52,432 nt of DNA from JAYFNU01 sp034933305 (GCA_034933305.1 JAYFNU010000036.1:1-52432), one strand, 5' to 3'. Positions 28,212 through 37,929 are shown, counted from the stretch's first letter. The notes: a model not told the origin generated them from the letters alone. A program made the numbers and translations.

Positions 28212-30116
28212 ATGGAAATGGTCAAGGTGTCGCTCAAGGGCGACGCGAGGGAATTTGAAAAAGGGACGAGCGTCGCCGACATCGCGAAGGCGATCGGCAT
28301 GGGGCTGTACAGGGCCGCGTGCGCGTGCAGGATCGACGGCGAGGTGAAGGATCTGCGCACGCCGGTCGAAAAGGACTGCGCGGTGGAGATCCTCACGTTC
28401 GACGATCCGGACGGCAAGCACGCCTTCTGGCACACCGGCTCGCACGTTCTCGCCGAGGCGGTGCGCCATCTGTATCCGGCCACGAAATTCACCATCGGCC
28501 CCGCGATCGAAAACGGCTTCTACTATGATCTCGACAGCGAGACGGTCTTTACGCCCGAGATCCTCGAAAAGCTCGAGGAGGAGATGCGCGCGATCGTCAA
28601 AAAGGATCAGCCCATTGTCCGCTATACTCTGCCGCGCGGGCAGGCGCTCGAAAAGATGGCCGGCAACGAATACAAGGAGGAGCTCATCCGCGAGCTGCCC
28701 GCCGACGCCGAGATCAGCTTTTACGAGCAGGGCGACTTCACCGACCTGTGCGCGGGCCCGCATCTCATGAGCACGGGGGCGCTCGGCGCCGTCAAGCTGC
28801 TCAATGTCACGGGCGCCTACTGGCGCGGCGACGCGAAGAACAAGATGCTGCAGCGCATCTACGGCATCGCCTTCCCCAAAAAGGCGATGCTCGAGGAATA
28901 CCTCACCATGCTCGAGGAGGCCAAGAAGCGCGACCACCGCAAGCTCGGCCGCGAGCTCGGTCTGTTCGCATTCCGCGACGAGGCGCCAGGCTTCCCGTTC
29001 TATCTGCCGAAGGGCATGATCCTGCGCAACACGCTCATCGAATACTGGCGCGAGGTCCACAAGCGCTGGAATTATCTCGAGATCTCGACGCCGCAGATCA
29101 TGCGCCGCACGCTGTGGGAGACGTCGGGCCACTGGGAGCACTACAAGGACAACATGTACACGACGGTCATCGACGGCGAGGACTTCGCCATCAAGCCGAT
29201 GAACTGCCCCGGCAGCATCCTCGTGTACGACCTCGAGCCGCACTCCTACCGCGATCTGCCGCTGCGCTACGGAGAGCTCGGCATCGTGCACCGCCACGAG
29301 CTCAGCGGGGCGCTGCACGGCATGTTCCGCGTGCGCTGCTTTACCCAGGACGACGCGCACATCCTGCTGACGAAGGAGCAGATCAAGGGCGAGGTCGTGC
29401 GCATCGCGCAGCTGTTCGACGAGGTCTACTCGCTGTTCGGGCTGCAGTATACCATCGAGCTGTCGACCATGCCGGAGGATCACATCGGCTCCGTCGAGGA
29501 CTGGGACGTCGCGACGGCGGCGCTCGCCGACGCCATCACGAGCATCGGCAAGAGCTACGAGCTCAACCCGGGCGACGGCGCCTTCTACGGCCCGAAGCTC
29601 GACTTCCATATCAGCGACTGCCTCAAGCGCACCTGGCAGTGCGGCACCATCCAGCTCGACTATCAGCTGCCCGGCCGCTTCAATCTCGAATACGTCGCCG
29701 AGGACAACGAGAAGCGCTGCCCCGTGATGATCCACCGCGTCGTGTTCGGCTCCATCGAGCGCTTCATCGGCATCCTGACCGAGCATTTCGCCGGCGCGTT
29801 CCCGACGTGGCTGTCGCCCGTGCAGGCGGTCGTCATCCCCATCTCCGAGAAGCACATCGAATACGCCGAGCGCGTCGCGAAGCAGCTCGACGCCGCGGGC
29901 GTGCGCGTCGAGTGCGACAAGCGCAGCGAGAAGATGGGCTACAAGATCCGCGAGGCCCAGCTGCAGAAGGTCCCGTACATGCTCGTCGTGGGCGACAAGG
30001 AGGCCGAAGCCGGCGCCGTGTCCGTGCGCTCGCGCAGGGACGGCGACAAGGGCGCCCAGCCGGTCGGCGATTTCCTCGCGGCCATCCGCGCGGAGATCGA
30101 CGCGCGCTCCCTGTAA
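28212..30116 (+). CDS. thrS: Threonyl-tRNA synthetase
   Basis: 634-residue class II synthetase that charges tRNA-Thr. N-terminal TGS domain (about 1-62), editing domain with HTGSHVLAEAV (HxxxH, about 76-86) and the FTDLCAGPHL motif, catalytic core (about 240-535) with MNCPGSI (zinc-binding Cys) and HRHELSGALHGMFRVR then QDDAHI, and a C-terminal anticodon-binding domain (about 540-634). Length is normal (about 640). AAGGAGAACAGCC precedes the ATG at 28212. It is preceded by its T-box leader and followed by a strong terminator, so it is a single-gene unit. Confidence 0.98.
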   Translation: MEMVKVSLKGDAREFEKGTSVADIAKAIGMGLYRAACACRIDGEVKDLRTPVEKDCAVEILTFDDPDGKHAFWHTGSHVLAEAVRHLYPATKFTIGPAIENGFYYDLDSETVFTPEILEKLEEEMRAIVKKDQPIVRYTLPRGQALEKMAGNEYKEELIRELPADAEISFYEQGDFTDLCAGPHLMSTGALGAVKLLNVTGAYWRGDAKNKMLQRIYGIAFPKKAMLEEYLTMLEEAKKRDHRKLGRELGLFAFRDEAPGFPFYLPKGMILRNTLIEYWREVHKRWNYLEISTPQIMRRTLWETSGHWEHYKDNMYTTVIDGEDFAIKPMNCPGSILVYDLEPHSYRDLPLRYGELGIVHRHELSGALHGMFRVRCFTQDDAHILLTKEQIKGEVVRIAQLFDEVYSLFGLQYTIELSTMPEDHIGSVEDWDVATAALADAITSIGKSYELNPGDGAFYGPKLDFHISDCLKRTWQCGTIQLDYQLPGRFNLEYVAEDNEKRCPVMIHRVVFGSIERFIGILTEHFAGAFPTWLSPVQAVVIPISEKHIEYAERVAKQLDAAGVRVECDKRSEKMGYKIREAQLQKVPYMLVVGDKEAEAGAVSVRSRRDGDKGAQPVGDFLAAIRAEIDARSL

Positions 30117-30127
30117 ACCGCATAGTG

Positions 30128-30155
30128 AAAGGCCCCGCCGGTCGGCGGGGCCTTT
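30128..30155 (+). terminator. thrS terminator
   Basis: Stem AAAGGCCCCGCC/GGCGGGGCCTTTT with a 4-base loop, 12 bases after the stop. Confidence 0.9.
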
Positions 30156-30178
30156 TCTGTTGCGCGGACGGCGGAGGG

Positions 30179-31462
30179 CTATTCGTACCGCAGCGCCTCG
30201 ATGGGGTCGAGCTTCGCCGCCTTGTTGGCGGGATAGTAGCCGAAGAAGACGCCGATGAGCATCGAAAAGCCGACGGCGATGAGGATGGACGCGGCGGAGG
30301 GCGTCGCCGCATAGCCGAGCAGGTTCGAGGCGACGCAGCCGAGCGTCACGCCGAAGACGACGCCGATGGCCCCGCCGACGGTGCAGATGATGACCGACTC
30401 GACGATGAACTGCATGCGGATGGCGCTGTTGGGCGCGCCGAGCGCCTTGCGCGTGCCGATCTCGCGGGTGCGCTCGGTGATGGACACGAGCATGATGTTC
30501 ATCACGCCGATGCCGCCGACGAGCAGGCTGATGGCCGCGATGGCGGCGATGGCGTATTTCACCGTGTCGAGCATCTCCGTGACCGTCTCGAGCATCGACG
30601 CCATGTTGGTGGCCTCGACGGTGTAGGAGGGATTGCGGCTGTAAAAGCCCGCGAAGAAGGAGGTCGTCGCGCTCAGGAAGGCCGTGCTGTCGATGCCCGC
30701 CTTCGTCATGACCGTGAAGCTCTCGTAGCCCGCGTCGGCCCCGGCGTATTTTTTCGCCGCCGCGAGGGGGATGTAGACGTTTGAAGAGGTGGAATTGAAC
30801 ATGGACGTCGACGTGTCGTCGTCCTCCGTGTAGACGCCCACGACATAGAATTCGATCGACGCGCCGTTGACGACGACGTCGAAGGTCTTCCCGACGGGGT
30901 CGGCGTTCTCGCCGAAAACGGTGTCGGCGAAGCTCTGCCCGACGACGGCGACGCGCTTTTCGCCGTCGCCGTCCTTGATGAAGCGCCCCGTGTCGAGCTC
31001 GATCTCGTTCACCTGCTGATATTCGGGGTTGACCCCGAGCAGGGCGATCGACGCGCTGTCGTCCCCCGCCGTCACCGTCGCGCTGCCGAGCGACTCGGTC
31101 AGCGAGATGGATTGGATGTAGTCGGGATAGGCCGCGCGGTATTCGTCGATCATCCCGTCGGTGATGAGGTCCTCCGCGTCGGGTTCGCTGCGGCCGAACA
31201 TGAAGGTGTCCGCGGTGCCGGCGGTCTGGGAGGTCTCCTCGTCGTCCTCGTCGCTTTTTTCGGTGAGGCTGACGGTGATGTTGTTGGCGCCGAGGCTCTG
31301 CATGCTCGTCGTCAGCGAGCCCGTGAGCGAATTGCCGACCGTGACGATGGCAATGACCGAGCCGATGCCGATGATGATGCCGAGCATCGTGAGAAAAGCG
31401 CGCAGCTTGCGCGACGCGAGGCTCGCGAAGGCGAGGCGGATATTTTCAGACAGCGAGGTCAT
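30179..31462 (-). CDS. ABC transporter permease, MacB-like
   Basis: 427-residue FtsX/MacB-type permease. One N-terminal helix (about 20-42, MLGIIIGIGSVIAIVTVG), a large extracytoplasmic MacB-PCD domain (about 45-275), then three C-terminal helices (about 300-325, 350-378, 388-412). The motif ITERTREIGTRKALGA (about 330-345) is the cytoplasmic coupling region typical of MacB. It works with the ATP-binding and adaptor proteins encoded upstream to push a substrate outward by mechanotransmission. Its ATG overlaps the ATPase stop by four bases (ATGA), so it is translationally coupled. Family role is firm; the substrate (peptide, antibiotic, lipoprotein) is unknown. Confidence 0.92.
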   Translation of the reverse strand: MTSLSENIRLAFASLASRKLRAFLTMLGIIIGIGSVIAIVTVGNSLTGSLTTSMQSLGANNITVSLTEKSDEDDEETSQTAGTADTFMFGRSEPDAEDLITDGMIDEYRAAYPDYIQSISLTESLGSATVTAGDDSASIALLGVNPEYQQVNEIELDTGRFIKDGDGEKRVAVVGQSFADTVFGENADPVGKTFDVVVNGASIEFYVVGVYTEDDDTSTSMFNSTSSNVYIPLAAAKKYAGADAGYESFTVMTKAGIDSTAFLSATTSFFAGFYSRNPSYTVEATNMASMLETVTEMLDTVKYAIAAIAAISLLVGGIGVMNIMLVSITERTREIGTRKALGAPNSAIRMQFIVESVIICTVGGAIGVVFGVTLGCVASNLLGYAATPSAASILIAVGFSMLIGVFFGYYPANKAAKLDPIEALRYE

Positions 31463-32169
31463 GCGCCCGCCCCCTTCCGCTCGCCGGTGATGCGGCCGTC
31501 CGCGAGCGTCAGCATGCGGTCGGTCTCGGCGGCGAGGCGCTGGTTGTGCGTGATGAGGACGATCGTTTTGCCGTGCCGTCTGTGCAGATCGTGGAAAATG
31601 TCCATGACGACGCGGCTCGTCTCGGAATCGAGCGCGCCCGTCGGCTCGTCCGCGAGCAGGATGGCGGGGTCGTTCGCGAGCGCGCGGGCGATCGCCACAC
31701 GCTGCTTCTGCCCGCCGGACAGCTCGTTTGGCTGGTGCTTCACGCGGTCGCCCATGCCCACGAGCTCGAGCAGCTCCCGCGCGCGGGCGGTGCGCTGCGC
31801 CGCGGGCACGCCCGCGTACAGCATGGGAAGCTCGACGTTTTTGAGCGCCGAGGTGCGGCCGATGAGGTTGAAGGTCTGAAAGACGAAGCCGATCTTCCGG
31901 TTGCGGATGGCGGACAGCTCCCTGTCCTTCGCGCTCGTGACGTCGACGCCGTCGAGAAAATACGTCCCCTCGGTGGGCCGGTCGAGCGCGCCGATGATGT
32001 TCATGAGCGTCGATTTTCCGCTGCCCGACTCGCCGACGACCGCGATGAATTCGCCGGCGTCGACGGTCAGGTCGATGCCGTGGAGGATCTCGAGCTCATT
32101 GGGCTTTCCGATATAGTAGCGCTTGACGATATGCCGCATCTCGATGAGCGGCCGCTGCTGCCCGCTCAT
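31459..32169 (-). CDS. ABC transporter ATP-binding protein, MacB/LolD-like
   Basis: 236-residue nucleotide-binding subunit. Walker A GESGSGKST (46-54), Q-loop FVFQTFNLIG, signature LSGGQKQR, Walker B ILLADEPTGALD and H-loop ITHN are all intact. It powers the MacB-like permease. The start ATG overlaps the adaptor stop codon by ATGA and its own stop overlaps the permease start the same way, giving a tightly coupled three-gene operon adaptor-ATPase-permease. The frame stays open upstream through the adaptor gene, but that part is Arg-rich shadow sequence. Confidence 0.95.
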   Translation of the reverse strand: MSGQQRPLIEMRHIVKRYYIGKPNELEILHGIDLTVDAGEFIAVVGESGSGKSTLMNIIGALDRPTEGTYFLDGVDVTSAKDRELSAIRNRKIGFVFQTFNLIGRTSALKNVELPMLYAGVPAAQRTARARELLELVGMGDRVKHQPNELSGGQKQRVAIARALANDPAILLADEPTGALDSETSRVVMDIFHDLHRRHGKTIVLITHNQRLAAETDRMLTLADGRITGERKGAGA

Positions 32170-34070
32170 CCTTTGCCACCGCCGGAGGGAGCGCTGCCGC
32201 CGGAGGGCATCGCGCCGCCGCCGGAGGGCATGCCGCCGCCGGACGACCCGCCCGACGGCGCGCCGCCCTGACCGCCGAACATCGAGAAGATGCTGCCGCT
32301 GTCCGTCGGGGTGTCCGTCACGGCTTCCTCCTCGACGGCGCTCGCGCGGATGACCATCCCCTCGCGCAGGCCGTCCCCGGAGATCTCGATATAGTAGTCG
32401 TTGCTCTCGCCCGTCGTGACGGTCATCGCTTCGAAGACGGGATTGAGGGCGTCGTCGTTCGTCATGACGTAGACGATGCTGTTGCCGTTTTCGTCGGTGC
32501 CGACGGCGTCGTACGGCACCGAATACACGTCGTCGATGCTCGACAGGATGATCTCGACTTTGGCGTTCATGCCGACGAGCAGGCCGCTGTCGCTGCCGAG
32601 CACGGCGACTTCCGCGTCGAACGTGCTGCTGCTCGAGCTGCCGCCGCCCATGCCCGTCGAGCTGTTCGCGACGGGGCTGATCATCGACACCTCGCCCTCG
32701 ATGTCCCCGTCGGTTGCGTCGCTCGTGATGATGCATTTCATGCCGACCTCGACGCTTTTGACGTCGTATTCGGCGATGGAGATGGAGACGATGAGGTCGT
32801 CCGTGTCCTGGATGGTGGCCGCGGTGCCGTTGACGGCGCTGCCGACCGTCGCGCTGACGGACGTGACCTTGCCCGCCGTCGCCGCGACGAGCGTGCAGTT
32901 TTCGTATTCCTCGTACAGCTCGTCGAGCGTGTCGCTCGACTTGCTGGAGACATAATTGTTGTAGGCCGTCGTCTTGGCCGTCGTCCTGGCCGCCAGGGCG
33001 TTCTTTGCCGCCGTGCAGGCGTTGTTGAGCGGATCATAGACCGCCTTCTGCGCGTTATAGGCCGACTCGGCCGCCGCGTAGTTGACGGAGGTCTTCGCCG
33101 CGTCGAGCGCGGCGCCCGCGGCGCTCTGGGCATTCACGGCGCTGTTGTAGGCGGCCTCTGCCGCCGCATAGGCGCTGTAGCAGCTCTCGCACGAGCAGCC
33201 GCTGCCGGGAGAGACGGTGTCCGACGTGGTGTGGCCGTTCGTGCAGGCGGCCACGGCGTTCGCGAAGTCGATCCACGCGAGATCCATCGCCGTCTTCTTG
33301 GCGGCGGCGTCGGCCTGCGCGGCCGTGCAGGCGCTCTGCTGCGCCGCGACGGCGCTGACCGCCGCGTCGTAGACGGTCTTCGCGTTGGTGTAATCGGTCT
33401 GCACGGCGGCGAGGCTGCTCTTCGCCGCGCTCAGCGCGTTGACGGCGTCCTCGTACTCCGAGACGGCGCTCGTGTAGCTCGCGTAGGCCTTGTCGGTCGC
33501 GTCGGCGAGGCTCTGCTTTGCCTTGGCGATCTTGTCCGACAGCTCGCTCGTGTCGAGCGTCAGGATGACGTCGCCCGCCTTGACCTCGTCGCCGACTTGC
33601 ACGTTGATGGTCTTGACGGTGTAATTGAGCTTCGTCGTCACATTGGAGACGCTCGCGCTTTCGACGCTGCCCGTCGCGCTGATGGTGTCGTCGAGGGACG
33701 TCTTGGCGAGGGTCACGGTGCGCACATAGGTGAGCTCGTCGGCCGATGCGGCCGCAAGCCTGCCGGGCAGCAGGCATGCCGCCGCGATGGCCGCAACGAG
33801 GACCGCGGCGATGAGGGCGCTGAGGACTTTGTGCTTTTTGCAGAATCCCCGGATCTTCCCCGCCGCCCGCCTGATGCGCGCGCCCGCGCGCGCCGCCGCC
33901 GACCGCAGCTTTCCCGCCGCGCCGGAGGCTGTTTTTTCCGTTTCGCCGGCGGACGTCTGCGGCTGTCCGCCGTCCTGCGCCGGCTGTTCCGCGACAGCCG
34001 TCTGCGCCCGTGCCTCTTCCGCCGTCTCTCCGGCCGCCTGTGCGCCGTCCGCGCCGTGTTGCTTTTTCAT
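32166..34070 (-). CDS. MacA/HlyD-like efflux adaptor with Cys-rich insertion and Gly-rich tail
   Basis: 634-residue membrane-fusion protein. A long cytoplasmic Ala/Glu/Gln-rich N-terminus (1-80) precedes one helix (about 82-101). A lipoyl half-motif follows (about 140-175), then an Ala-rich coiled-coil hairpin (about 176-380), the second lipoyl half (about 390-420), a beta-barrel (about 420-560) and a Gly/Ser/Pro tail (about 597-634). Unusual: near the hairpin tip residues 276-297 carry Cys276, His280, Cys292, Cys294 and Cys297, which look like a metal or disulfide cluster. Adaptors of this family in single-membrane bacteria are normally shorter (about 400-550). GGGGGAG precedes the ATG. First gene of the operon. 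Confidence 0.88.
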   Translation of the reverse strand: MKKQHGADGAQAAGETAEEARAQTAVAEQPAQDGGQPQTSAGETEKTASGAAGKLRSAAARAGARIRRAAGKIRGFCKKHKVLSALIAAVLVAAIAAACLLPGRLAAASADELTYVRTVTLAKTSLDDTISATGSVESASVSNVTTKLNYTVKTINVQVGDEVKAGDVILTLDTSELSDKIAKAKQSLADATDKAYASYTSAVSEYEDAVNALSAAKSSLAAVQTDYTNAKTVYDAAVSAVAAQQSACTAAQADAAAKKTAMDLAWIDFANAVAACTNGHTTSDTVSPGSGCSCESCYSAYAAAEAAYNSAVNAQSAAGAALDAAKTSVNYAAAESAYNAQKAVYDPLNNACTAAKNALAARTTAKTTAYNNYVSSKSSDTLDELYEEYENCTLVAATAGKVTSVSATVGSAVNGTAATIQDTDDLIVSISIAEYDVKSVEVGMKCIITSDATDGDIEGEVSMISPVANSSTGMGGGSSSSSTFDAEVAVLGSDSGLLVGMNAKVEIILSSIDDVYSVPYDAVGTDENGNSIVYVMTNDDALNPVFEAMTVTTGESNDYYIEISGDGLREGMVIRASAVEEEAVTDTPTDSGSIFSMFGGQGGAPSGGSSGGGMPSGGGAMPSGGSAPSGGGKG

Positions 34071-34114
34071 GAGCTCCCCCCGCTCCCCGTCATTCGGTTC
34101 GATTTCTGCTGAAA

Positions 34115-34150
34115 ATTATAAGCGGACTCGCTTAAATCGGGCTTAAATCG
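34115..34150 (-). promoter_or_regulatory. Promoter of the MacAB-like operon with 11-bp-spaced direct repeats
   Basis: Minus-strand TATAAT at 34115-34120 without a recognisable -35. Upstream are two identical CGATTTAAGC repeats (34130-34139 and 34141-34150), exactly 11 bases apart. This spacing and position fit activator binding by an OmpR/PhoB-type response regulator; no such gene is in the window. Confidence 0.55.
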
Positions 34151-34201
34151 CACGCGGGGCCTCCCGCCGAAAACGTCCCCCCCGGGGGGCGGAAAACAAT
34201 A

Positions 34202-34238
34202 AAAAGCGGCGGCCCTTGTGCGGGGCCGCCGCTTTTCT
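34202..34238 (-). terminator. Terminator after the glycoside operon
   Basis: Stem AAAAGCGGCGGCCC with a mirrored GGGGCCGCCGCTTTT arm, about 40 bases past the symporter stop. The minus-strand tail is TTTTTATTG. Confidence 0.85.
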
Positions 34239-34278
34239 GACTTTGACCGCGGGCGGGCGGATCGCGCTCAGCGCGCGC

Positions 34279-35658
34279 TCACGCTTCTTCGTCCCCGCCG
34301 CCGAGCTCGCCGCGCGCGCGCAGGTCCGCGAGGATGTTTTTATAGAACGTGCTGTCGATCTTGTACTTGCGCAGATAGATGATATAGCCCGCGACGATGA
34401 ACAGCAGCGGGACGGCGAACATGGCGCATTTGACGACGAGCTTTCCGCCCGCGCCGATGGTCTCGGCGGGCAGGTCGCTGTCGGCCGTCTTGATGCCCGC
34501 GAGCAGCACCGAGATGCTGATGAGGCCCGTCGAGAGCGCGCCGCCGATCTTGTTGATGAGCGGCTGCAGCGAGAAGGTGACGGACTCGTTGCGGCGGCCG
34601 AGCTTCCACTGGCCGTACTCGATGGTGTCCGCGAGGAACATGAGCATCAGCAGCTGGATAAAGGCCTGCCCGACAAAGATGAGCACGGCCGCCGCCGCGA
34701 CGAGCAGCAGCGAGCGCTCGGCGAACGCGAAGACCGCATAGCCGGCGACGACCAGGATCGTGGCGCCGGTGTAGAGCTGGCGGCGGTCATAGCGCTTCGA
34801 GAACAGCGGGAAGATCATGAGCGCCGCGAGCTGGGCGACGCCGCAGACCGCCGCGAGCACGGCGTACATGTTGATGTTGCCGAAGAGATACTGCATGTAA
34901 TACGCGGCGAAGCCCGTCGTCGTGCAGTAGCCGACCATGAACAGCGCCATCGAAAGGGCCGTCCACATGAGCTGGTCGTTGCCCGTCAGCGCATGCCACA
35001 TCTGGGAGAGGGTCGTCTTCTCCTCCTTGTGGAAGCGCGTCAGATCCTCCTTGACGCCGAAGATCGGGAAGCACAGGAAGCCGAGATAGAACACGCACAG
35101 CACGAGCGCCACTATGAACCAGCTCTTCGGCGTGTTGCCCAGGGCCGACGTGACGGGCTGCCAGCCGACCATGACGATGTACATGCCGATGTTCGCGCAG
35201 ATGCGCGCGAAGGCGCCGTAATTCTCGCGCTGCTTCTGATCGACCGTCAGCGTCGGCAGCAGCGTCCAGTAGGCGATGTCGTTGATGCCGTAGCTGATGT
35301 CCCACAGGATGTAGGCGGCGGCAAAAATGACGACGAAGCCCGCGCCCGTGCCGATGTTGCCGAACAGGATGAGATAAAACGCGACGCTCACCACGCCGCC
35401 GACGAGGATCGCCGGCTTGAATTTGCCCCAGGGCGAGCGGATGTTGTCGATGACGAGGCCGGTGATGGGATCGTTGAGCGCGTCGAAGATGCGCAGCACC
35501 GACAGCACGAGGCTCGCCGCGGCGAAGACGCCGATGGGCAGCGAGAGGACGTTCGAAAGAAAATAGAGCAGCGCGTTCGCCTCAAAGGCGTAGAACATGT
35601 CCCTGCCGACCGTGCCGAGTCCGAAAAAGTACTTATTCCGTTTCTCCGTTTTGTTCAT
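34279..35658 (-). CDS. GPH family glycoside-pentoside-hexuronide:cation symporter
   Basis: 459-residue MFS-type sugar:cation symporter of the GPH/MelB family with about twelve helices. Typical features are the N-terminal NKYFFGLGTVGRDMFYAF, the first-loop motif RIFDALNDPITGLVIDNIRSPWGKFKP (about 55-81), with Asp residues that bind the coupling cation, and the central loop near residue 190-220. It would import oligosaccharides or glycosides for the two hydrolases encoded upstream. I chose ATG 35658, with GAGGAG ten bases away; an ATG six codons earlier is too close to that site. Its 5' end overlaps the alpha-galactosidase 3' end by 26 bases. Last gene of the operon. Confidence 0.9.
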   Translation of the reverse strand: MNKTEKRNKYFFGLGTVGRDMFYAFEANALLYFLSNVLSLPIGVFAAASLVLSVLRIFDALNDPITGLVIDNIRSPWGKFKPAILVGGVVSVAFYLILFGNIGTGAGFVVIFAAAYILWDISYGINDIAYWTLLPTLTVDQKQRENYGAFARICANIGMYIVMVGWQPVTSALGNTPKSWFIVALVLCVFYLGFLCFPIFGVKEDLTRFHKEEKTTLSQMWHALTGNDQLMWTALSMALFMVGYCTTTGFAAYYMQYLFGNINMYAVLAAVCGVAQLAALMIFPLFSKRYDRRQLYTGATILVVAGYAVFAFAERSLLLVAAAAVLIFVGQAFIQLLMLMFLADTIEYGQWKLGRRNESVTFSLQPLINKIGGALSTGLISISVLLAGIKTADSDLPAETIGAGGKLVVKCAMFAVPLLFIVAGYIIYLRKYKIDSTFYKNILADLRARGELGGGDEEA

Positions 35659-37929
35659 GGCCGCATATCTCCTCAATCAAGTATAGATTGGAACCGAAAT
35701 CCCCCTGGATGCGCAGCGACGGGTCGTACCCCGTGCCGGCGAAGCGCGCCGCGAGCGGCAGTCCCTGCAGCAGCGCCGCGCCCGACGCCTCGCAGCTCTG
35801 CACGCCTTCGTTCATGCGGTAATGCCGGTCGGCCGCGCGCAGCACGGGGCCGTTGGGGTCGAGCTCGACGGGCGCGATGTGCCGCACGAGCCCGCCGAAG
35901 CTGCCCACGCGCAGATTCTGCGCGCGCGCCGTCACGCGGTAGCGCGCGGCGGGGTCGAGGTCCTGCGGATACAGCCGCTCGTAGCCGGGCGCCGCCGGCG
36001 CAAGCCGCCGGAAGAGCGCCGCGATGTGCTCGCGGTCGCCGCTCACCTGCCAGCTCACCTGGCCCGCGGGCGCGCGCAGGCGTCGGAACGCGCCGAACTG
36101 GAAGGTCTTTCTGTGCGCCTTGTAAAAGCCGATCTGCTCCGCGAGCTCCTTTTCCTCGACCGGCAGCAGCCGGCGAAGGTCGAGCTCGCAGCCGAAGCAG
36201 CCGAAGAACGCCGCGTTGCCCCGCGTCGACAGCGGCGTCGCGCGCAGCGTCTGGGCGTGCGGCGCGGCGGAGACGTGCGCGCCCACGCACGACGCAGGAT
36301 ACAGATACGAAAGTCCGCCCTGGATGTCGAGCCGCTCGATCGGGTCGGTGTCGTCCGAGGCCCAGATCTGCGGCGAAAAGCACAGCATGCCGGGATCGAA
36401 GCGGTTGCCGCCCGACGCGCAGGTCTCGAGCAGAATGTGCGGGCGCGGCCCGAAGATGCGCCGCAGCACGTCGTACAGCCCGAGGATATAGTCGTGCGTG
36501 CGCGCGCCGAGCGCCGGCGAATGGCGGTTCATGTCCCATTTCACATAGGAGATGTCCGCCCCGTCGAGCACGCCGCCGACCGACGCGACGATATAGTCGC
36601 GCACGTCGGCGCGCGTGAGATCGAGCAGCAGCTCGTGCCGGCTGAGCAGCGGTGCGCGGCCGGGCTGCGTCAGCGCCCAGTCGGGATGCGCGCGGTACAG
36701 CTCGCTGTCGGGGTTGACCGCCTCCGGCTCGAACCACAGCCCGAAGCCGAGGCCCATCGCCCCGAGCTTCTTCGCGAGCCCGTCGAGCCCGCCGGGCAGC
36801 TTTTTGCGGTTGACGGCGTAGTCGCCGAGGCCCGCGCGCCGAACCAGCCGTCGTCGAGCACGAACAGTTCGCAGCCGAGCTTCTTCGCCTTTTTGCCGAG
36901 CTCGAGCAGGCGCGCTTCGGTGAAGTCGAACATGCAGCCTTCCCAGCTGTTGAAAAGCACGGGGCGCTCGCGCCCGCGCCAGTAGTCGGGGACGACGTGG
37001 CCGTTGATGAACGCGTGCATCGCGGCGGACAGCCCGTTGAAGCCGCCGTCCGAAAAGGCGAGCACGGCCTCGGGGGTCTCGAAGCGCCCGCCCGGCGCGA
37101 GCGCCCGGCGGAAATGATCGGGGGAGATGCCCTGCACGACGCGCGTGAGGCCCTGTGCGCTGCGCTGCGCGGCGGCGTAATGGTTCCCCGAATAAAGCAG
37201 ATTGAAGCCCCAGACGCGGCCCGCGTCCTCCTGCGCGTCCGTCTCGGACAGCAGGAAGCCGGGGTTGTGGCGGTGGGAGGAAAAGCCCGTGACGCTCTCG
37301 TTCACGACGCGCGCGGGGCCCACGGGCGCGTCGCTGCGGTGGGTCTCGCTGATCCAGCCGCCGTCGAACGTCGTCATGCGCAGCGCGCCGGGAAGATCCG
37401 CGCACCAGCTCATGAGCCGGGTCACGTACAGCGGCGCATCGCCGGTGTTTTCGAGCACCGCGCGCCGCGTGAGCGCCGTTTCAAACGCCGTCCAGTACAG
37501 CGTCAGCCGCGCGTGCAGGGCGTCGTCCTCGAGCGTGACGGCGAGCGTCTCGGCGCCGCCGTGCGCCTGCGGCAGCCCGCCCTCCATCGGCGCGCAGCCC
37601 CGCGTGACCGCGTGGCTCTTGTAGCGGAAATCCGTCGCCGCCGGGCCCTGCGGCGTCTCGAGCGCGACGGGGCTTTCGCGGTAGTCGCCGCAGCCCGCGC
37701 CGCTCCACTCGAGCGGCAGCCAGTCGAGACAGTAGGCGGGGTCCTCCTCGTCGTACAGCACGGCGGTACCCCAGCCGAGGCCCGGGGCGCACGCGAGCGC
37801 GGGCGCGTCGCCGTCGGCGACGGGCCCGCCGAAGTGGAGATGTTCAAGATGGCCGTGCGCCGTTACACGGAAGAGATACGACAGCGCGCCGGTCCGGATG
37901 TGGAATACGCCGTCCTGCGCAGTGATCAT
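35633..37929 (-). pseudogene. GH36 alpha-galactosidase, interrupted by a frameshift
   Basis: Reading the two frames together gives about 765 codons of a GH36 alpha-galactosidase. The N-terminal beta-supersandwich is in one frame, starting MITAQDGVFHIRTG (ATG 37929, overlapping the GH1 stop by ATGA). The catalytic barrel is in the other, with nucleophile Asp in YVKWDMNRH and the acid/base region WASDDTDPIERL. The break is at the CCC at 36831-36833, just after LFVLDDGWFGAR. Related enzymes have several more residues (usually RDDD...SSLGDW) before LGDY, so a deletion of about 16 bases fits better than one lost G, though a sequencing error in the G-run remains possible. Everything else looks intact, and flanking gene overlaps are preserved. 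Confidence 0.88.

Noticed and set aside
27867..28258. Open frames inside the thrS leader
   Set aside because: They run through the T-box and terminator hairpins and lack ribosome sites; the region is explained by the riboregulator.
32170..32736. Upstream extension of the ABC ATPase frame
   Set aside because: Arg/His-rich shadow of the adaptor gene; the ATPase has a clear ATG in an ATGA overlap.
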